In this document: positions 9,001 through 15,755 of the stretch, in pieces | Layout of the letters: each line of letters starts with the position of its first letter | Numbering within the stretch: position 1 is the first letter of the stretch | Assembly: GCA_014656175.1 (NCBI GenBank) | Contig: BNBX01000006.1 | Span: 248,001 to 312,000, forward strand | Source of the DNA: Streptomyces werraensis | GTDB taxonomy: Bacteria; Actinomycetota; Actinomycetes; Streptomycetales; Streptomycetaceae | DNA length: 64,000 nucleotides | Direction: 5' to 3' | Position numbers and translations under genes: made by a program | Notes under the pieces: model-generated | Database searches by the model: none | The model's input: only the letters and a program-made list of their open reading frames with translations | Told to the model about the DNA's origin: nothing

Positions 9001-9465
9001 GGCGGGAGCCAGGACAGCGGCGTCCGGCAGTGGGACCTGGACACCGGCCGCTGTGTCCGGGTCCCGGAGACCTTCCCGGCGGCCGGACCGGCGTTCCTGT
9101 GCCTCACGCCCGACGGCCACCTCGTGACGGCCCCGGAGGTCGGCAGCGAGATACGGGTACGGTGTTTCACCACCACCGGCGGTCCCGCCCAGCACCTCGA
9201 CGCGGACACCTACGCCGCGATGCCGCAAGCCGTCCATGCCGCACCGGTGAACGGCTACGTCCTCACCGCAGGCCAGGACGACGTACTGCGCCTGTGGGAC
9301 GTGACCACCTGCAAGGAGGTCGCCCGCCTCGACGGACACGGCTGCGAGGTACGGGCGATCCACATGACGGCGGACTGGCAGCACGTGCTGGGCGCGGGGA
9401 GTGACGGGGCGGTGCATGTGTGGGAGGCGGACTGGGACGTGGAGGCGCCGGAACAACACGCCTAA
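6025..9465 (+). CDS. Serine/threonine kinase with two WD40 propellers
   Basis: This 1146-residue protein has a kinase domain at about 34-295, with K65 in AVAVK, HRDVKPGN from H166, D186-F-G, and SPEQ as the APE equivalent. Unlike the preceding kinase its catalytic loop is canonical, so it should be active. A TPR-like helical part (about 320-410) follows. Next come seven or eight WD motifs (GRITLYE, TVRLWDL, SIRIWRR, AIGVWEW, LTLRVWDV, DVRLWDL, AMVWDLS), a second helical linker near 755-830, and seven more (AVRVWDL to AVHVWEA). That makes about fourteen blades, hence two propellers. No transmembrane segment is seen, so it is cytosolic, unlike PASTA kinases. WD40 propellers normally bind partner proteins or peptides. 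Confidence 0.93.
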   Translation: MTSHGDDARTLDDTGAAAVRDEPEEWRVGTRLLGTYEITGAPRTGGMGVVHPARHLGWGTAVAVKSPRRHLLSSPADRDSFVQEARTWVDLGLHPHICACHYVRTVDGFPRVFAEYVDGGSLDDRMHGDDAPLYQGEAGEVLARILDIAVQTVWGLAHAHAQGVVHRDVKPGNILVGDDGQVRVTDFGLAQAAHGHRGTPRYRSPEQAARNATGPATDVWSLATTVLEMFTGGGPWIDGSAAAEALADYRTGGGRRARIWPMPDRLAALLERCLALRPEDRPAGMDAVAAELVAVHEEVTGRPYRRERPVAARLRADELNNRALSLRDLRRAGEDEVRALLRQALEADPRHPEASFNLGVLRWRAGEITGEDVLHDLRSALPAASDEDRAERDARTGRLTALVDRERGATAPTVTVPVAQTHGVAVMGVSSDGRHLVTGDETGRITLYETTTGRVLRTVEGHAPHAVDEVHVARDGGNAISHGRDRTVRLWDLTTGTCLRTKRVHPLTYLTVVPDLRVMAVQRLLGRRNSIRIWRRDGRRRPYVLRARAELTENPLFLGDRIVLLAEEGGAIGVWEWPLGMRCGTLVGHTHTVRQMAADRSGRRVVTASGDRDELTLRVWDVPGRRCLRVLEGHPRPVHSLAVSDDGRTALTGDGDGDVRLWDLDTGACVRTLEGHTGLMERVAFSDPATGRALTEQLTGVAMVWDLSTGRCLRTFEHDDVPRAWAHLTPDGRHLVRAGQGRVVVHSLPGPVAAPLQVCRPRSALAAAAGEARVAELAARAARAHERGDASDALGLLREARAVPGHERSPDLMAVWRRVAPATRPTGFRTAWYSGRLAVDGDDRPLTDVCGTPDGRYVVSGGHANHAVRVWDLTTGGVVRRLVGHEDTVYTMCVTPDGRYVLTGGADHTLRLWDLTAEDTGSGSRGQTLTGHTGALLDVCVTSDGRYAVTGAADSTIRVWDLRSRVCVRTLTGHHGRVQAVCVTPDDRYVLSGGSQDSGVRQWDLDTGRCVRVPETFPAAGPAFLCLTPDGHLVTAPEVGSEIRVRCFTTTGGPAQHLDADTYAAMPQAVHAAPVNGYVLTAGQDDVLRLWDVTTCKEVARLDGHGCEVRAIHMTADWQHVLGAGSDGAVHVWEADWDVEAPEQHA

Positions 9466-9469
9466 GGGC

Positions 9470-9763
9470 TCACACCCTCTGCGACCACAACCGCGTCCGC
9501 AGACCGGATGTCCAGCGCACATGCACCGTGTGCGTGGTCTCGGCGGCGAGGACGGACATCCGTACGGTCCGGCCGGGAGGGACGACGCCGACGGCAGGGA
9601 GGCCACCGGCGGGGGTGACACCCTCCCGCCATGGCTGCCCGTCGAAGGTGCCCCGGAACTCGACGTACACGTTCCGGGCGGTTCTGCCGCTGGTGTTCGT
9701 GAGCGCCCAGCCGGCACTGGTCCTGTCCACCGCCCAGTCCTGCTTCCGGTCCTGCTCCGCCAT
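9470..9763 (-). CDS. Small beta-sandwich-like hypothetical protein
   Basis: The 97-residue protein runs tail to tail with the WD40 kinase, only four bases apart, and has a GGGGAGGGG ribosome-binding site. The sequence GWALTNTSGRTARNVYVEFRG, then GVVPPGRTVRMSVLA, then HTVHVRWTSG is typical of a single immunoglobulin-like or NEW3-type beta domain, in which an N-x-G-x-x-x-A-x-x-V pattern is common. No signal peptide is seen. It may form part of the kinase locus or be an unrelated neighbour; the function is unknown. Confidence 0.65.
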   Translation of the reverse strand: MAEQDRKQDWAVDRTSAGWALTNTSGRTARNVYVEFRGTFDGQPWREGVTPAGGLPAVGVVPPGRTVRMSVLAAETTHTVHVRWTSGLRTRLWSQRV

Positions 9764-10061
9764 GAGCCCCCTCCCCGTCCCGACCGCTGCGCTCCTTCGG
9801 TTCCCGGGGTGATGCCCGCCCGGGCCCGGCGCGAACCGGCTCCCGTGGTCACGCGGGGCGGCGTCGTCCTGCTACGCGAACTGCGTCGCCCGCAGGACTT
9901 CTTCGACCCCGCGCTTCAGCCGGGCCGGCGTGTTCTCCTCACGATCCATCGTCCTCACCGCTCACCTTGTAGCCGGGGACGGAAGGCCACCGGACCGTCA
10001 GCACCACGGACTCCTTCTCCGTTCCCCTGCCGGCCACCGGACGAGGGGGACAAGGCCAGTC
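9764..10061. other. Gene-poor stretch with no supported gene
   Basis: I see no reading frame with convincing coding character here. A short minus-strand frame ending at 9939 (tail VVLTVRWPSVPGYKVSGEDD) and another of about 24 codons beginning near 9949 could be decayed coding sequence. Neither has a clean ribosome-binding site and family match together. Confidence 0.4.
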
Positions 10062-10387
10062 ATCGACGGCCTGTCCTCCCGCGCACTGTCCGAGATCATC
10101 TGCCTCGAGCACACCCGTAACTATCTGCAACCCGGCGACGTCGGCGCGGCATCAGGCCTGTGGAGGGACTACGTCCACCAGCCCGAGCGCGTTCTGTGGC
10201 ACGACTACGAGTGGGGCAGCAACGCGCACCGGTACTGCTGCGGCGATCCTCTCGAAGCCCGAGCCCTCTCGATACCGTGATGCAGGCTCTGTCGCCACCG
10301 AGCGCCCGCCAACTCCGACGGATCGTCAGCCGATCGGACGCCGTCTGGAACTTTCCGTCTCCTCCTTGCGAAGCGGACGGGAGATAA
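10062..10387 (+). pseudogene. Frameshifted small gene, YCCGDPLEAR family remnant
   Basis: Frame 3 reads LSSRALSEIICLEHTRNYL, LWRDYVHQPERVLWHDYEWG, then HRYCCGDPLEARAL and stops at about 10280. The continuation LDTVMQALSPPSARQLRRIV to DAVWNFPSP lies in frame 2 and stops at 10387. One missing base near 10270 (CCCTCTCGAT where CCCTCCTCGAT would restore EARALLDTVM) explains both frames. A GAGGGGGA sequence at 10043-10050 precedes an ATC at 10062 where a start is expected, so the start may be lost too. From memory, intact Streptomyces hypothetical proteins carry this uninterrupted motif order. Their function is unknown. Confidence 0.65.
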
Positions 10388-10447
10388 AGGACGCGTACGA
10401 GAAGGGCGCGGCACCTCCGCCGCGCCCCACCTCGCCCGTACCGACCC

Positions 10448-10876
10448 CTATCGCTCGTCGACCTCCCGGTCGAAGTCCCGTGCGCAGTCCTGCCGGTCGC
10501 TCTGGCTGTTCGCCTGTTCGATGCAGTCCTGGTAGCTCTTGAACTCGTCGCTGTTGATCACGGCCACGCCCATCGCCAGCAGCACCGACGACACCACGAG
10601 CGCAAGCGCCCCCAGCACCGCGCCGATGATCGCCATCGTCCCGTTCGTCGCCACGCCTCGTCTGCCGCGCCGGAAGCCGAGCACGCCGAAGATCACGGCC
10701 AGCAGGCCCAGCACGATGCCGCCGAACGCGGTCCAGAACAGCAGGACGGCCGCGATGCCCAGGACCAGTGCCGCGATGCCGAAGCCGTTGCGCCGTTCAC
10801 CCGTGCCCGCCGGCTGTCCGTGGGCCATCGGCTGTCCGTGGCCTGTCGTCCCGTGGTGTCCGTGCGTCGAAGTCAT
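10448..10876 (-). CDS. DUF4190-type small membrane protein
   Basis: The 142-residue start MTSTHGHHGTTGHGQPMAH is preferred because GGGAG lies six bases before this ATG; four extra codons upstream are possible. The first 35 residues are His/Gly/Gln-rich and disordered. Two membrane helices follow (IAALVLGIAAVLLFWTAFGG into LLAVIFGVLGF, and MAIIGAVLGALALVVSSVLLAM), the DUF4190 arrangement. An acidic, two-cysteine C-terminal tail (SYQDCIEQANSQSDRQDCA) is probably outside the cell. Its role is unknown; proteins like this are abundant in Streptomyces. Confidence 0.85.
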   Translation of the reverse strand: MTSTHGHHGTTGHGQPMAHGQPAGTGERRNGFGIAALVLGIAAVLLFWTAFGGIVLGLLAVIFGVLGFRRGRRGVATNGTMAIIGAVLGALALVVSSVLLAMGVAVINSDEFKSYQDCIEQANSQSDRQDCARDFDREVDER

Positions 10877-11061
10877 CCGCGCTCCCATCAGTGTGAGGGG
10901 TTGTCAGGTGCACTCGCCCCGTCCGTGTGCCCGGCCCCGCCCTCCCCATGCCGAACCTCCACGACGACGCCCGCGGTGCGGCACGACGGCGAGATGCCAC
11001 CCGCGCGGCCCATCCCTGTCTCGAACTCCTCCCTTGTGCCCTGACCTGCACCACCCCTACG

Positions 11062-11077
11062 ATGAATGCGCTTTCAT
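11062..11077. promoter_or_regulatory. LacI operator, copy 1, upstream of regulator gene
   Basis: ATGAATGCGCTTTCAT is a near-palindrome centred on GCGC. It lies 54-69 bp before the LacI-family start, suggesting autoregulation. The same TGxATGCGCWTWCA core recurs twice before the sugar-binding protein gene (12536-12564). Confidence 0.65.
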
Positions 11078-11130
11078 CACCGTCACCGCGACCCGCACCC
11101 CCCGCGCGCACAGACTAGGGACGACCCCCG

Positions 11131-12216
11131 ATGAGTACCGCCCCCACGGTGTACGACGTGGCCGAACGCTCCGGCGTGTCCATCGCCACCGTCTCCCGCG
11201 TCTACCGCAACCCCGACTCCGTACGGGCGCAGACCCGTGAGCGGGTGCTCGCCGCCGCGCGTGACCTCGGCTACGTGCCCAGCGGCAACGCGCGCGGGCT
11301 CGCCAGCCGCTCCACCGGCGTCCTCGGCCTCTGCTTCCCCGACTACGCCGACCCGGACACCGATGCCGAGGACGACGACGCGGCGATGCTCTACTCCGAC
11401 CAGATCATCCGCGGCATGGAGCGCGCCGCCCGCCGGCACGGGTACGCCCTCCTCATCGCCGCCTCCCTCAAGGGCGGCCCCGAGAGCCTTGTCGCCAAGG
11501 TCGCCGGACGGGTCGACGGCTTCGCCGTGATGGCCCGCACGGTGCCCACGGAGGAACTCGAGAGCATCTCCCGGCGCCGCCCCGTCGTCATGCTCGCCGG
11601 GCCCCGCGAGGACGGCGACCACCTGGACCACCTCGACCACATCGAGGTCGCCAACTTCGACGGGCAGCGGGAGCTGACCCGCCACCTCATCGAGGACCAC
11701 GGCCTGCGCCGCCTCGCCTTCGTCGGCTCCGCCGAGGAGTCCCCGGACGTCGAGGCCCGCTTCCAGGGCTTTCTCGCCGCCTGCCGGGCCGCGGGCGTCG
11801 ACGCCCGCGAGGAGCCGGCCGTACGCGCCGCCATGATGACCCAGGCGGAGGGCGCCCGCGCCGCCGACGCCCTCTGCGACCGCGGCGGCGGGCCCCCGCG
11901 AGCCCTTGTCTGCGCCAACGACCAGATGGCCGTCGGCGCCCTGCACGCACTGGAGCGCCGCGGCCTGACCGTGCCGGACGACGTCGCCGTCACCGGGTTC
12001 GACGGCATCCCCCTCGGCCGGCTCGTCCGCCCCACCCTCACCACCGTCCGCCAGCCCATGCTGCGGATGGGGGAGGAGGCGGTCGACCTCCTCGTACGCC
12101 GTCTCAGCGGCACGCCCGGCGCCGACCCCGTCTCCCTGATGCTCCCCGTCACCGTCGCCCGCCGCGCCAGCTGCGGCTGCGGGCCGGAGGAGCTGACGAC
12201 CGCCGTCGGGGCCTGA
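11131..12216 (+). CDS. LacI family transcriptional regulator
   Basis: The 361-residue repressor has an N-terminal LacI helix-turn-helix (TVYDVAERSGVSIATVSRVY, residues 6-25), a hinge helix region, and a periplasmic-binding-protein-like effector domain (about 65-345) with CANDQMAVGALHALE and VTGFDGIP. The last residues contain CGCG, often found at LacI C-termini. It lies directly upstream of a sugar ABC transporter and beta-glucosidase in the same orientation. Identical operator cores stand before its own gene and before the transporter, so it most likely represses both until a glucooligosaccharide binds. Confidence 0.95.
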   Translation: MSTAPTVYDVAERSGVSIATVSRVYRNPDSVRAQTRERVLAAARDLGYVPSGNARGLASRSTGVLGLCFPDYADPDTDAEDDDAAMLYSDQIIRGMERAARRHGYALLIAASLKGGPESLVAKVAGRVDGFAVMARTVPTEELESISRRRPVVMLAGPREDGDHLDHLDHIEVANFDGQRELTRHLIEDHGLRRLAFVGSAEESPDVEARFQGFLAACRAAGVDAREEPAVRAAMMTQAEGARAADALCDRGGGPPRALVCANDQMAVGALHALERRGLTVPDDVAVTGFDGIPLGRLVRPTLTTVRQPMLRMGEEAVDLLVRRLSGTPGADPVSLMLPVTVARRASCGCGPEELTTAVGA

Positions 12217-12243
12217 CTGCCCGGCGCCCGGACGCCTCCAGGC

Positions 12244-12267
12244 GAGGGCCCGGCCGCTCCGGCCCTC
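12244..12267 (+). terminator. Hairpin after LacI gene
   Basis: GAGGGCCCGG (12244-12253) pairs with CCGGCCCTC (12259-12267) across a 5-nt loop with one bulged base. It begins 28 bp after the stop of the regulator gene. It probably separates the regulator transcript from the transporter operon. Confidence 0.5.
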
Positions 12268-12535
12268 CGGGAATCACCCGAACCGTTCCGTCACACCCCC
12301 CTCACCACACCCCCACGGGACGTATCTCACACCCGCTTCCGTACGCCCGAGCCCCCGCCTAGGTTGCTGGCAGGGCCCTGTGCCCGCCTCGGGGGTGTCC
12401 GCCTGTCGCGCCGTACGGCGCGCAGGTGAACGCCCCTTTTTTCGCGCCTTCACCGCCCCGGCAGGGCGCATCGCAGCCGTTACCGGAGTGTGACCCAGCT
12501 CCCCCTTGTCACGGCGAAGCCCCTCCCGCAGAGTC

Positions 12536-12564
12536 ATGTATGCGCTTACAGAATGCGCATACAT
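12536..12564. promoter_or_regulatory. Double LacI operator upstream of ABC transporter operon
   Basis: The perfect inverted repeat ATGTATGCGC / GCGCATACAT (12536-12545 and 12555-12564, 9-bp spacer) contains two overlapping-type operator cores, TGTATGCGCTTACA and GAATGCGCATACAT. It ends 26 bp before the start of the binding-protein gene and would block transcription when occupied. Confidence 0.75.
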
Positions 12565-12590
12565 CAGGAACGCTCGAGGAGGAGCAGTCC

Positions 12591-13832
12591 ATGCACCGCG
12601 CCACATCCGCCGCGATCGCCCTCACTGTGGCGTCCGCGCTCACCCTCACCGCCTGTGGCGGCTCCGGTGGCGCGGACGTGGACGCCGATGCCGAGCAGAC
12701 GCTCACCGTCTGGGCCATGGGCACCGAGGGCGAGAAGCTCGCCGAGGTCGCCGACGTCTACGAGAAGTCCCATCCGAACATCACCGTCAAGGTGACCCCG
12801 GTCGGCTGGGACGTGGCGCACCAGAAGCTCGTCGCCGCGGCCGCCGCGGGCAAACTGCCCGACGTCATGCAGATGGGCGGGACCTACCTCGGCGAGTTCG
12901 CCGACATGGGCGTCCTCGAACCGGTCGACACCAGGACCGTCAAGAAGGGCGACTTCTTCCCCGCCGCCTGGGAGCAGGCCACGTACAACGGCGAGACGTA
13001 CGGCGTGCCCTGGTACGTCGACACCCGCGTCCTCTTCTACCGCACCGACCTCGCCCGCAAGGCCGGTCTCACCGAGCCGCCCGCCACCATGGACGAGCTG
13101 CTGAAGGCCGCCCAGGCTTACCAGGACAAGGCCAGGACCAAGTGGGGCCTGTCCCTGCAGCCCGGCGGCCTCGACACCGTGCAGAGCTTCTACCCGTTCC
13201 TGTACTCCGCCGGCGGCGAGATCATCGACGAGGACGGCAAGGCCGCCGTCAACAGCCCCGAGGCGGTCAAGGCGCTGGAGACCTACGGCGAGTTCTTCGC
13301 CAAGGGTGTCAGCGAGAAGGCGGTCCGTCCCGGCTACGACGTGACCAAGGACTTCAACACCGGCGAGGTACCGATGTTCTTCGGCGGCCCGTGGATCATG
13401 TCGCTGCTCGACGAGAACTACCCGGACGTCAAGGGCAAGTGGGCCGTCGCCCCCGTGCCCGCCGACCAGGAGTCCGTGTCCATGGCAGGCGGCTCCAGCC
13501 TCGCCGTGTCCGCGGACAGCGAGCACAAGGCCGCCGCGAAGGAGTTCATCTCCTTCCTCACCGACGCCAAGGGCCAGTCCGACTGGTACGAGCGCACCCG
13601 TGACCTGCCCGCCAACCAGCAGGCCTGGAAGTCCGGCGAGCTCGCCACCGACCCCAGGCTGAAAGTCTGGCGCGAGCAGATGGAGACCGCCAGGACCACG
13701 CCCTCCCAGCCCCGGCTGACCGAGATCACCTCCAAGGTGGACTCCGCCATCGAGTCGGTCACCCAGGGCAAGTCCGGCGCCGAGGCCGCCCTGGACAAGG
13801 CGCAGGCCGAGATCGAAGGGCTCGTGGAGTAA
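12591..13832 (+). CDS. Sugar ABC transporter substrate-binding lipoprotein
   Basis: This 413-residue extracellular solute-binding protein (family 1) starts at the ATG that follows GAGGAGGAG. A lipoprotein signal ends in the lipobox LTAC with Cys22 as the lipidated residue. The mature part shows the MalE-like pattern VWAMGTEGEKLAEVADVYEK, LPDVMQMGGTYLGEFADMG, YGVPWYVDTRVLFYRTDL and GEVPMFFGGPWIM. It would capture an oligosaccharide on the outer face of the membrane and hand it to the two permeases that follow 5 bp downstream. With GH1 and GH144-type enzymes in the same block, a beta-glucooligosaccharide is the likely ligand. No ATPase gene is present, so the shared MsiK ATPase probably serves it. 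Confidence 0.95.
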   Translation: MHRATSAAIALTVASALTLTACGGSGGADVDADAEQTLTVWAMGTEGEKLAEVADVYEKSHPNITVKVTPVGWDVAHQKLVAAAAAGKLPDVMQMGGTYLGEFADMGVLEPVDTRTVKKGDFFPAAWEQATYNGETYGVPWYVDTRVLFYRTDLARKAGLTEPPATMDELLKAAQAYQDKARTKWGLSLQPGGLDTVQSFYPFLYSAGGEIIDEDGKAAVNSPEAVKALETYGEFFAKGVSEKAVRPGYDVTKDFNTGEVPMFFGGPWIMSLLDENYPDVKGKWAVAPVPADQESVSMAGGSSLAVSADSEHKAAAKEFISFLTDAKGQSDWYERTRDLPANQQAWKSGELATDPRLKVWREQMETARTTPSQPRLTEITSKVDSAIESVTQGKSGAEAALDKAQAEIEGLVE

Positions 13833-13837
13833 CCGGT

Positions 13838-14815
13838 ATGCCCCTGCTGACCAAGGCGGCCGCCGACCCCGCGGCCCCAGAGGCCAGGACCGGACCGGAC
13901 GGGCCGCCGGGGGACGGGCGGCGCCCGCGCCGCCCGCTCGGCCGGCACAACCTGTACGGCTGGCTGTTCTCCACGCCGTTCCTGGTGCTGTTCGCCGTCT
14001 TCATGGCCTTCCCGATCGTCGCGACGCTCCTGATGAGTTTCACCGACTTCGGGGCCCGCCACGTCACCCGCCCGCTGGAGGCGGAGTTCGTCGGCCTGGA
14101 GAACTACACCGAGCTCTTCGAGGACGACCGCTTCCTGAAGGCCCTGTTCAACACGGCGTACTTCGTGGTCGTCGGCGTGCCGCTGACCATCCTGCTCGGA
14201 CTGCTCGTGGCGATTCTGCTGAACAACGGCATCGACCGCGCCCGCACCTTCTTCAGGGTCGGCTTCTACGCCCCGGTGGTCACCGCCATCGTCGCGGTCG
14301 CCGTCGTCTGGCGGTTCGTCCTCGACCCGTCCGACGGTCTGATCGCCGGCCTCGCCGCCGAACTGGGCATGACCGCGCCGGACTTCCTCGGCTCCGAGAC
14401 CTGGGCCATGCCGTCGCTCATCGCCATGGCGGTGTGGCGCAACCTCGGCACCGTCATGGTGCTGTTCATCGCCGGCCTCCAGGCCGTCCCCGCCGACGTG
14501 CGGGAGGCCGCACGGCTCGACGGCGCGGGCGCCTGGCAGGAGATGCGCCGCATCACCGTGCCGCTGCTCCGCCCCACCATGCTCTACGCCACCGTCATCA
14601 CCACCATCGGCTACCTCAACGTCTTCGAGGAGCCGTTCGTGATGACCCAGGGCGGCCCGTCCGACGCCACGCTCACCGTGTCGCTGGACATGTACCGCGA
14701 GGGCTTCAACTTCTTCCACATGGGCTATGCGAGCGCCATGGCGTACGTGCTGTTCGTGGTCATCATGGGCATCACGGTGCTCCAGCTCCGACTGCTGAAG
14801 GACAACACCCGATGA
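13838..14815 (+). CDS. Sugar ABC transporter permease, MalF type
   Basis: The 325-residue integral membrane protein has a cytosolic proline/arginine-rich N-terminus and about six membrane helices beginning at LYGWLFSTPFLVLFAVF. The EAA loop that docks the ATPase is visible (EAARLDGAGAWQEMRRITVP, about residues 225-245). Length and arrangement fit MalF/UgpA-type permeases of the CUT1 class. It follows the binding protein by 5 bp, and its stop overlaps the start of the second permease (ATGA), so the two subunits are made together as a heterodimer. Confidence 0.95.
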   Translation: MPLLTKAAADPAAPEARTGPDGPPGDGRRPRRPLGRHNLYGWLFSTPFLVLFAVFMAFPIVATLLMSFTDFGARHVTRPLEAEFVGLENYTELFEDDRFLKALFNTAYFVVVGVPLTILLGLLVAILLNNGIDRARTFFRVGFYAPVVTAIVAVAVVWRFVLDPSDGLIAGLAAELGMTAPDFLGSETWAMPSLIAMAVWRNLGTVMVLFIAGLQAVPADVREAARLDGAGAWQEMRRITVPLLRPTMLYATVITTIGYLNVFEEPFVMTQGGPSDATLTVSLDMYREGFNFFHMGYASAMAYVLFVVIMGITVLQLRLLKDNTR

Positions 14816-15696
14816 GCGCCCCCACCACGACTCCGCGCCCGGTGCCCGCACAGGCCCGCCCCCGCGGCCGGGGCCGCGTCCGCACCCCCCTGCTGTACAC
14901 GGTCGCCTCGCTCGGTCTGCTGGTGATGTCCGCGCCGTTCCTGTGGATGGCGCTGTCCGCCTTCAAGACCCGCCGGGACCTCACCGCGAGCCCGCCGGTG
15001 TGGATCCCCTCCGAGTGGACGCTGAGCAACTTCAGCGCCCTGCTCGACCAGCTCGACATGCCCCGGTACTTCCTGAACAGCCTGATCGTGGCCGTGCTGG
15101 TCACCCTGTGCAACCTGCTGTTCTGCTCCATGCTCGGCTACGCGCTGGCCAAACTGGAGTTCACCGGCCGGTCCAAGGTGTTCGGCGTCGTGCTGGCAGC
15201 CCTCATGGTCCCCGGCAACCTGCTGATCCTGCCGCTGTACGTGCTGATGACCAGGCTCGGCCTCATCGACACCTACGCCGGTCTGGTGCTGCCCTTCGCG
15301 GCGGGGGCGTTCGGCGTGTTCCTGATGCGCCAGTTCATGCAGTCCATCCCCGACGAGCTGCTGGAGGCGGCCCGGATCGACGGCGCCGGCGAGTGGTACA
15401 TCTTCTGGCGCATCGTGCTGCCGCTGGTGAAGCCCGCCCTCGCCACGCTGACGATCTTCACGTTCCTCGGCTCGTGGAACAACTTCGTCTGGCCGCTCAT
15501 CGCGACCAACGACCCCGACAAGTACACCCTGCCGGTCGCCCTGGCCACCTTCGCCAACGATCCCAACCGGACCGTCGGCGGCGGCAACGGCATGCTGATG
15601 GCGGGCTCCCTGCTCGTCGTCCTCCCGGTGCTGCTCGTCTTCGTGGTCCTCCAGCGCCACTTCACGCAGGGCATCGCGACCGCCGGACTCAAGTGA
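14812..15696 (+). CDS. Sugar ABC transporter permease, MalG type
   Basis: This 294-residue partner permease has six helices, starting at LLYTVASLGLLVMSAPFLWM, and the EAA loop EAARIDGAGEWYIFWRIVLP. It ends with the usual short tail QRHFTQGIATAGLK. MalG/UgpE-type CUT1 permeases look the same. Translation is coupled to the preceding permease by an ATGA overlap. It is followed after 59 bp by the beta-glucosidase gene, which would hydrolyse the imported sugar. Confidence 0.95.
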   Translation: MSAPTTTPRPVPAQARPRGRGRVRTPLLYTVASLGLLVMSAPFLWMALSAFKTRRDLTASPPVWIPSEWTLSNFSALLDQLDMPRYFLNSLIVAVLVTLCNLLFCSMLGYALAKLEFTGRSKVFGVVLAALMVPGNLLILPLYVLMTRLGLIDTYAGLVLPFAAGAFGVFLMRQFMQSIPDELLEAARIDGAGEWYIFWRIVLPLVKPALATLTIFTFLGSWNNFVWPLIATNDPDKYTLPVALATFANDPNRTVGGGNGMLMAGSLLVVLPVLLVFVVLQRHFTQGIATAGLK

Positions 15697-15755
15697 CCGG
15701 ATCCGCCGGCCCGTCACACCGGCACCGCCCCACCCCCACCAGAGAGAACAGGACG

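Noticed and set aside
7300-9460. Regular repeats in the WD40 gene as a CRISPR or DNA tandem array
   Set aside because: The periodicity is at protein level (WD motifs); the DNA copies are not identical and have no uniform spacers.
12265-12290. GGGAAT followed by GTT as a SigR-type promoter
   Set aside because: The spacing is about 10 bp instead of the 16-17 bp needed.
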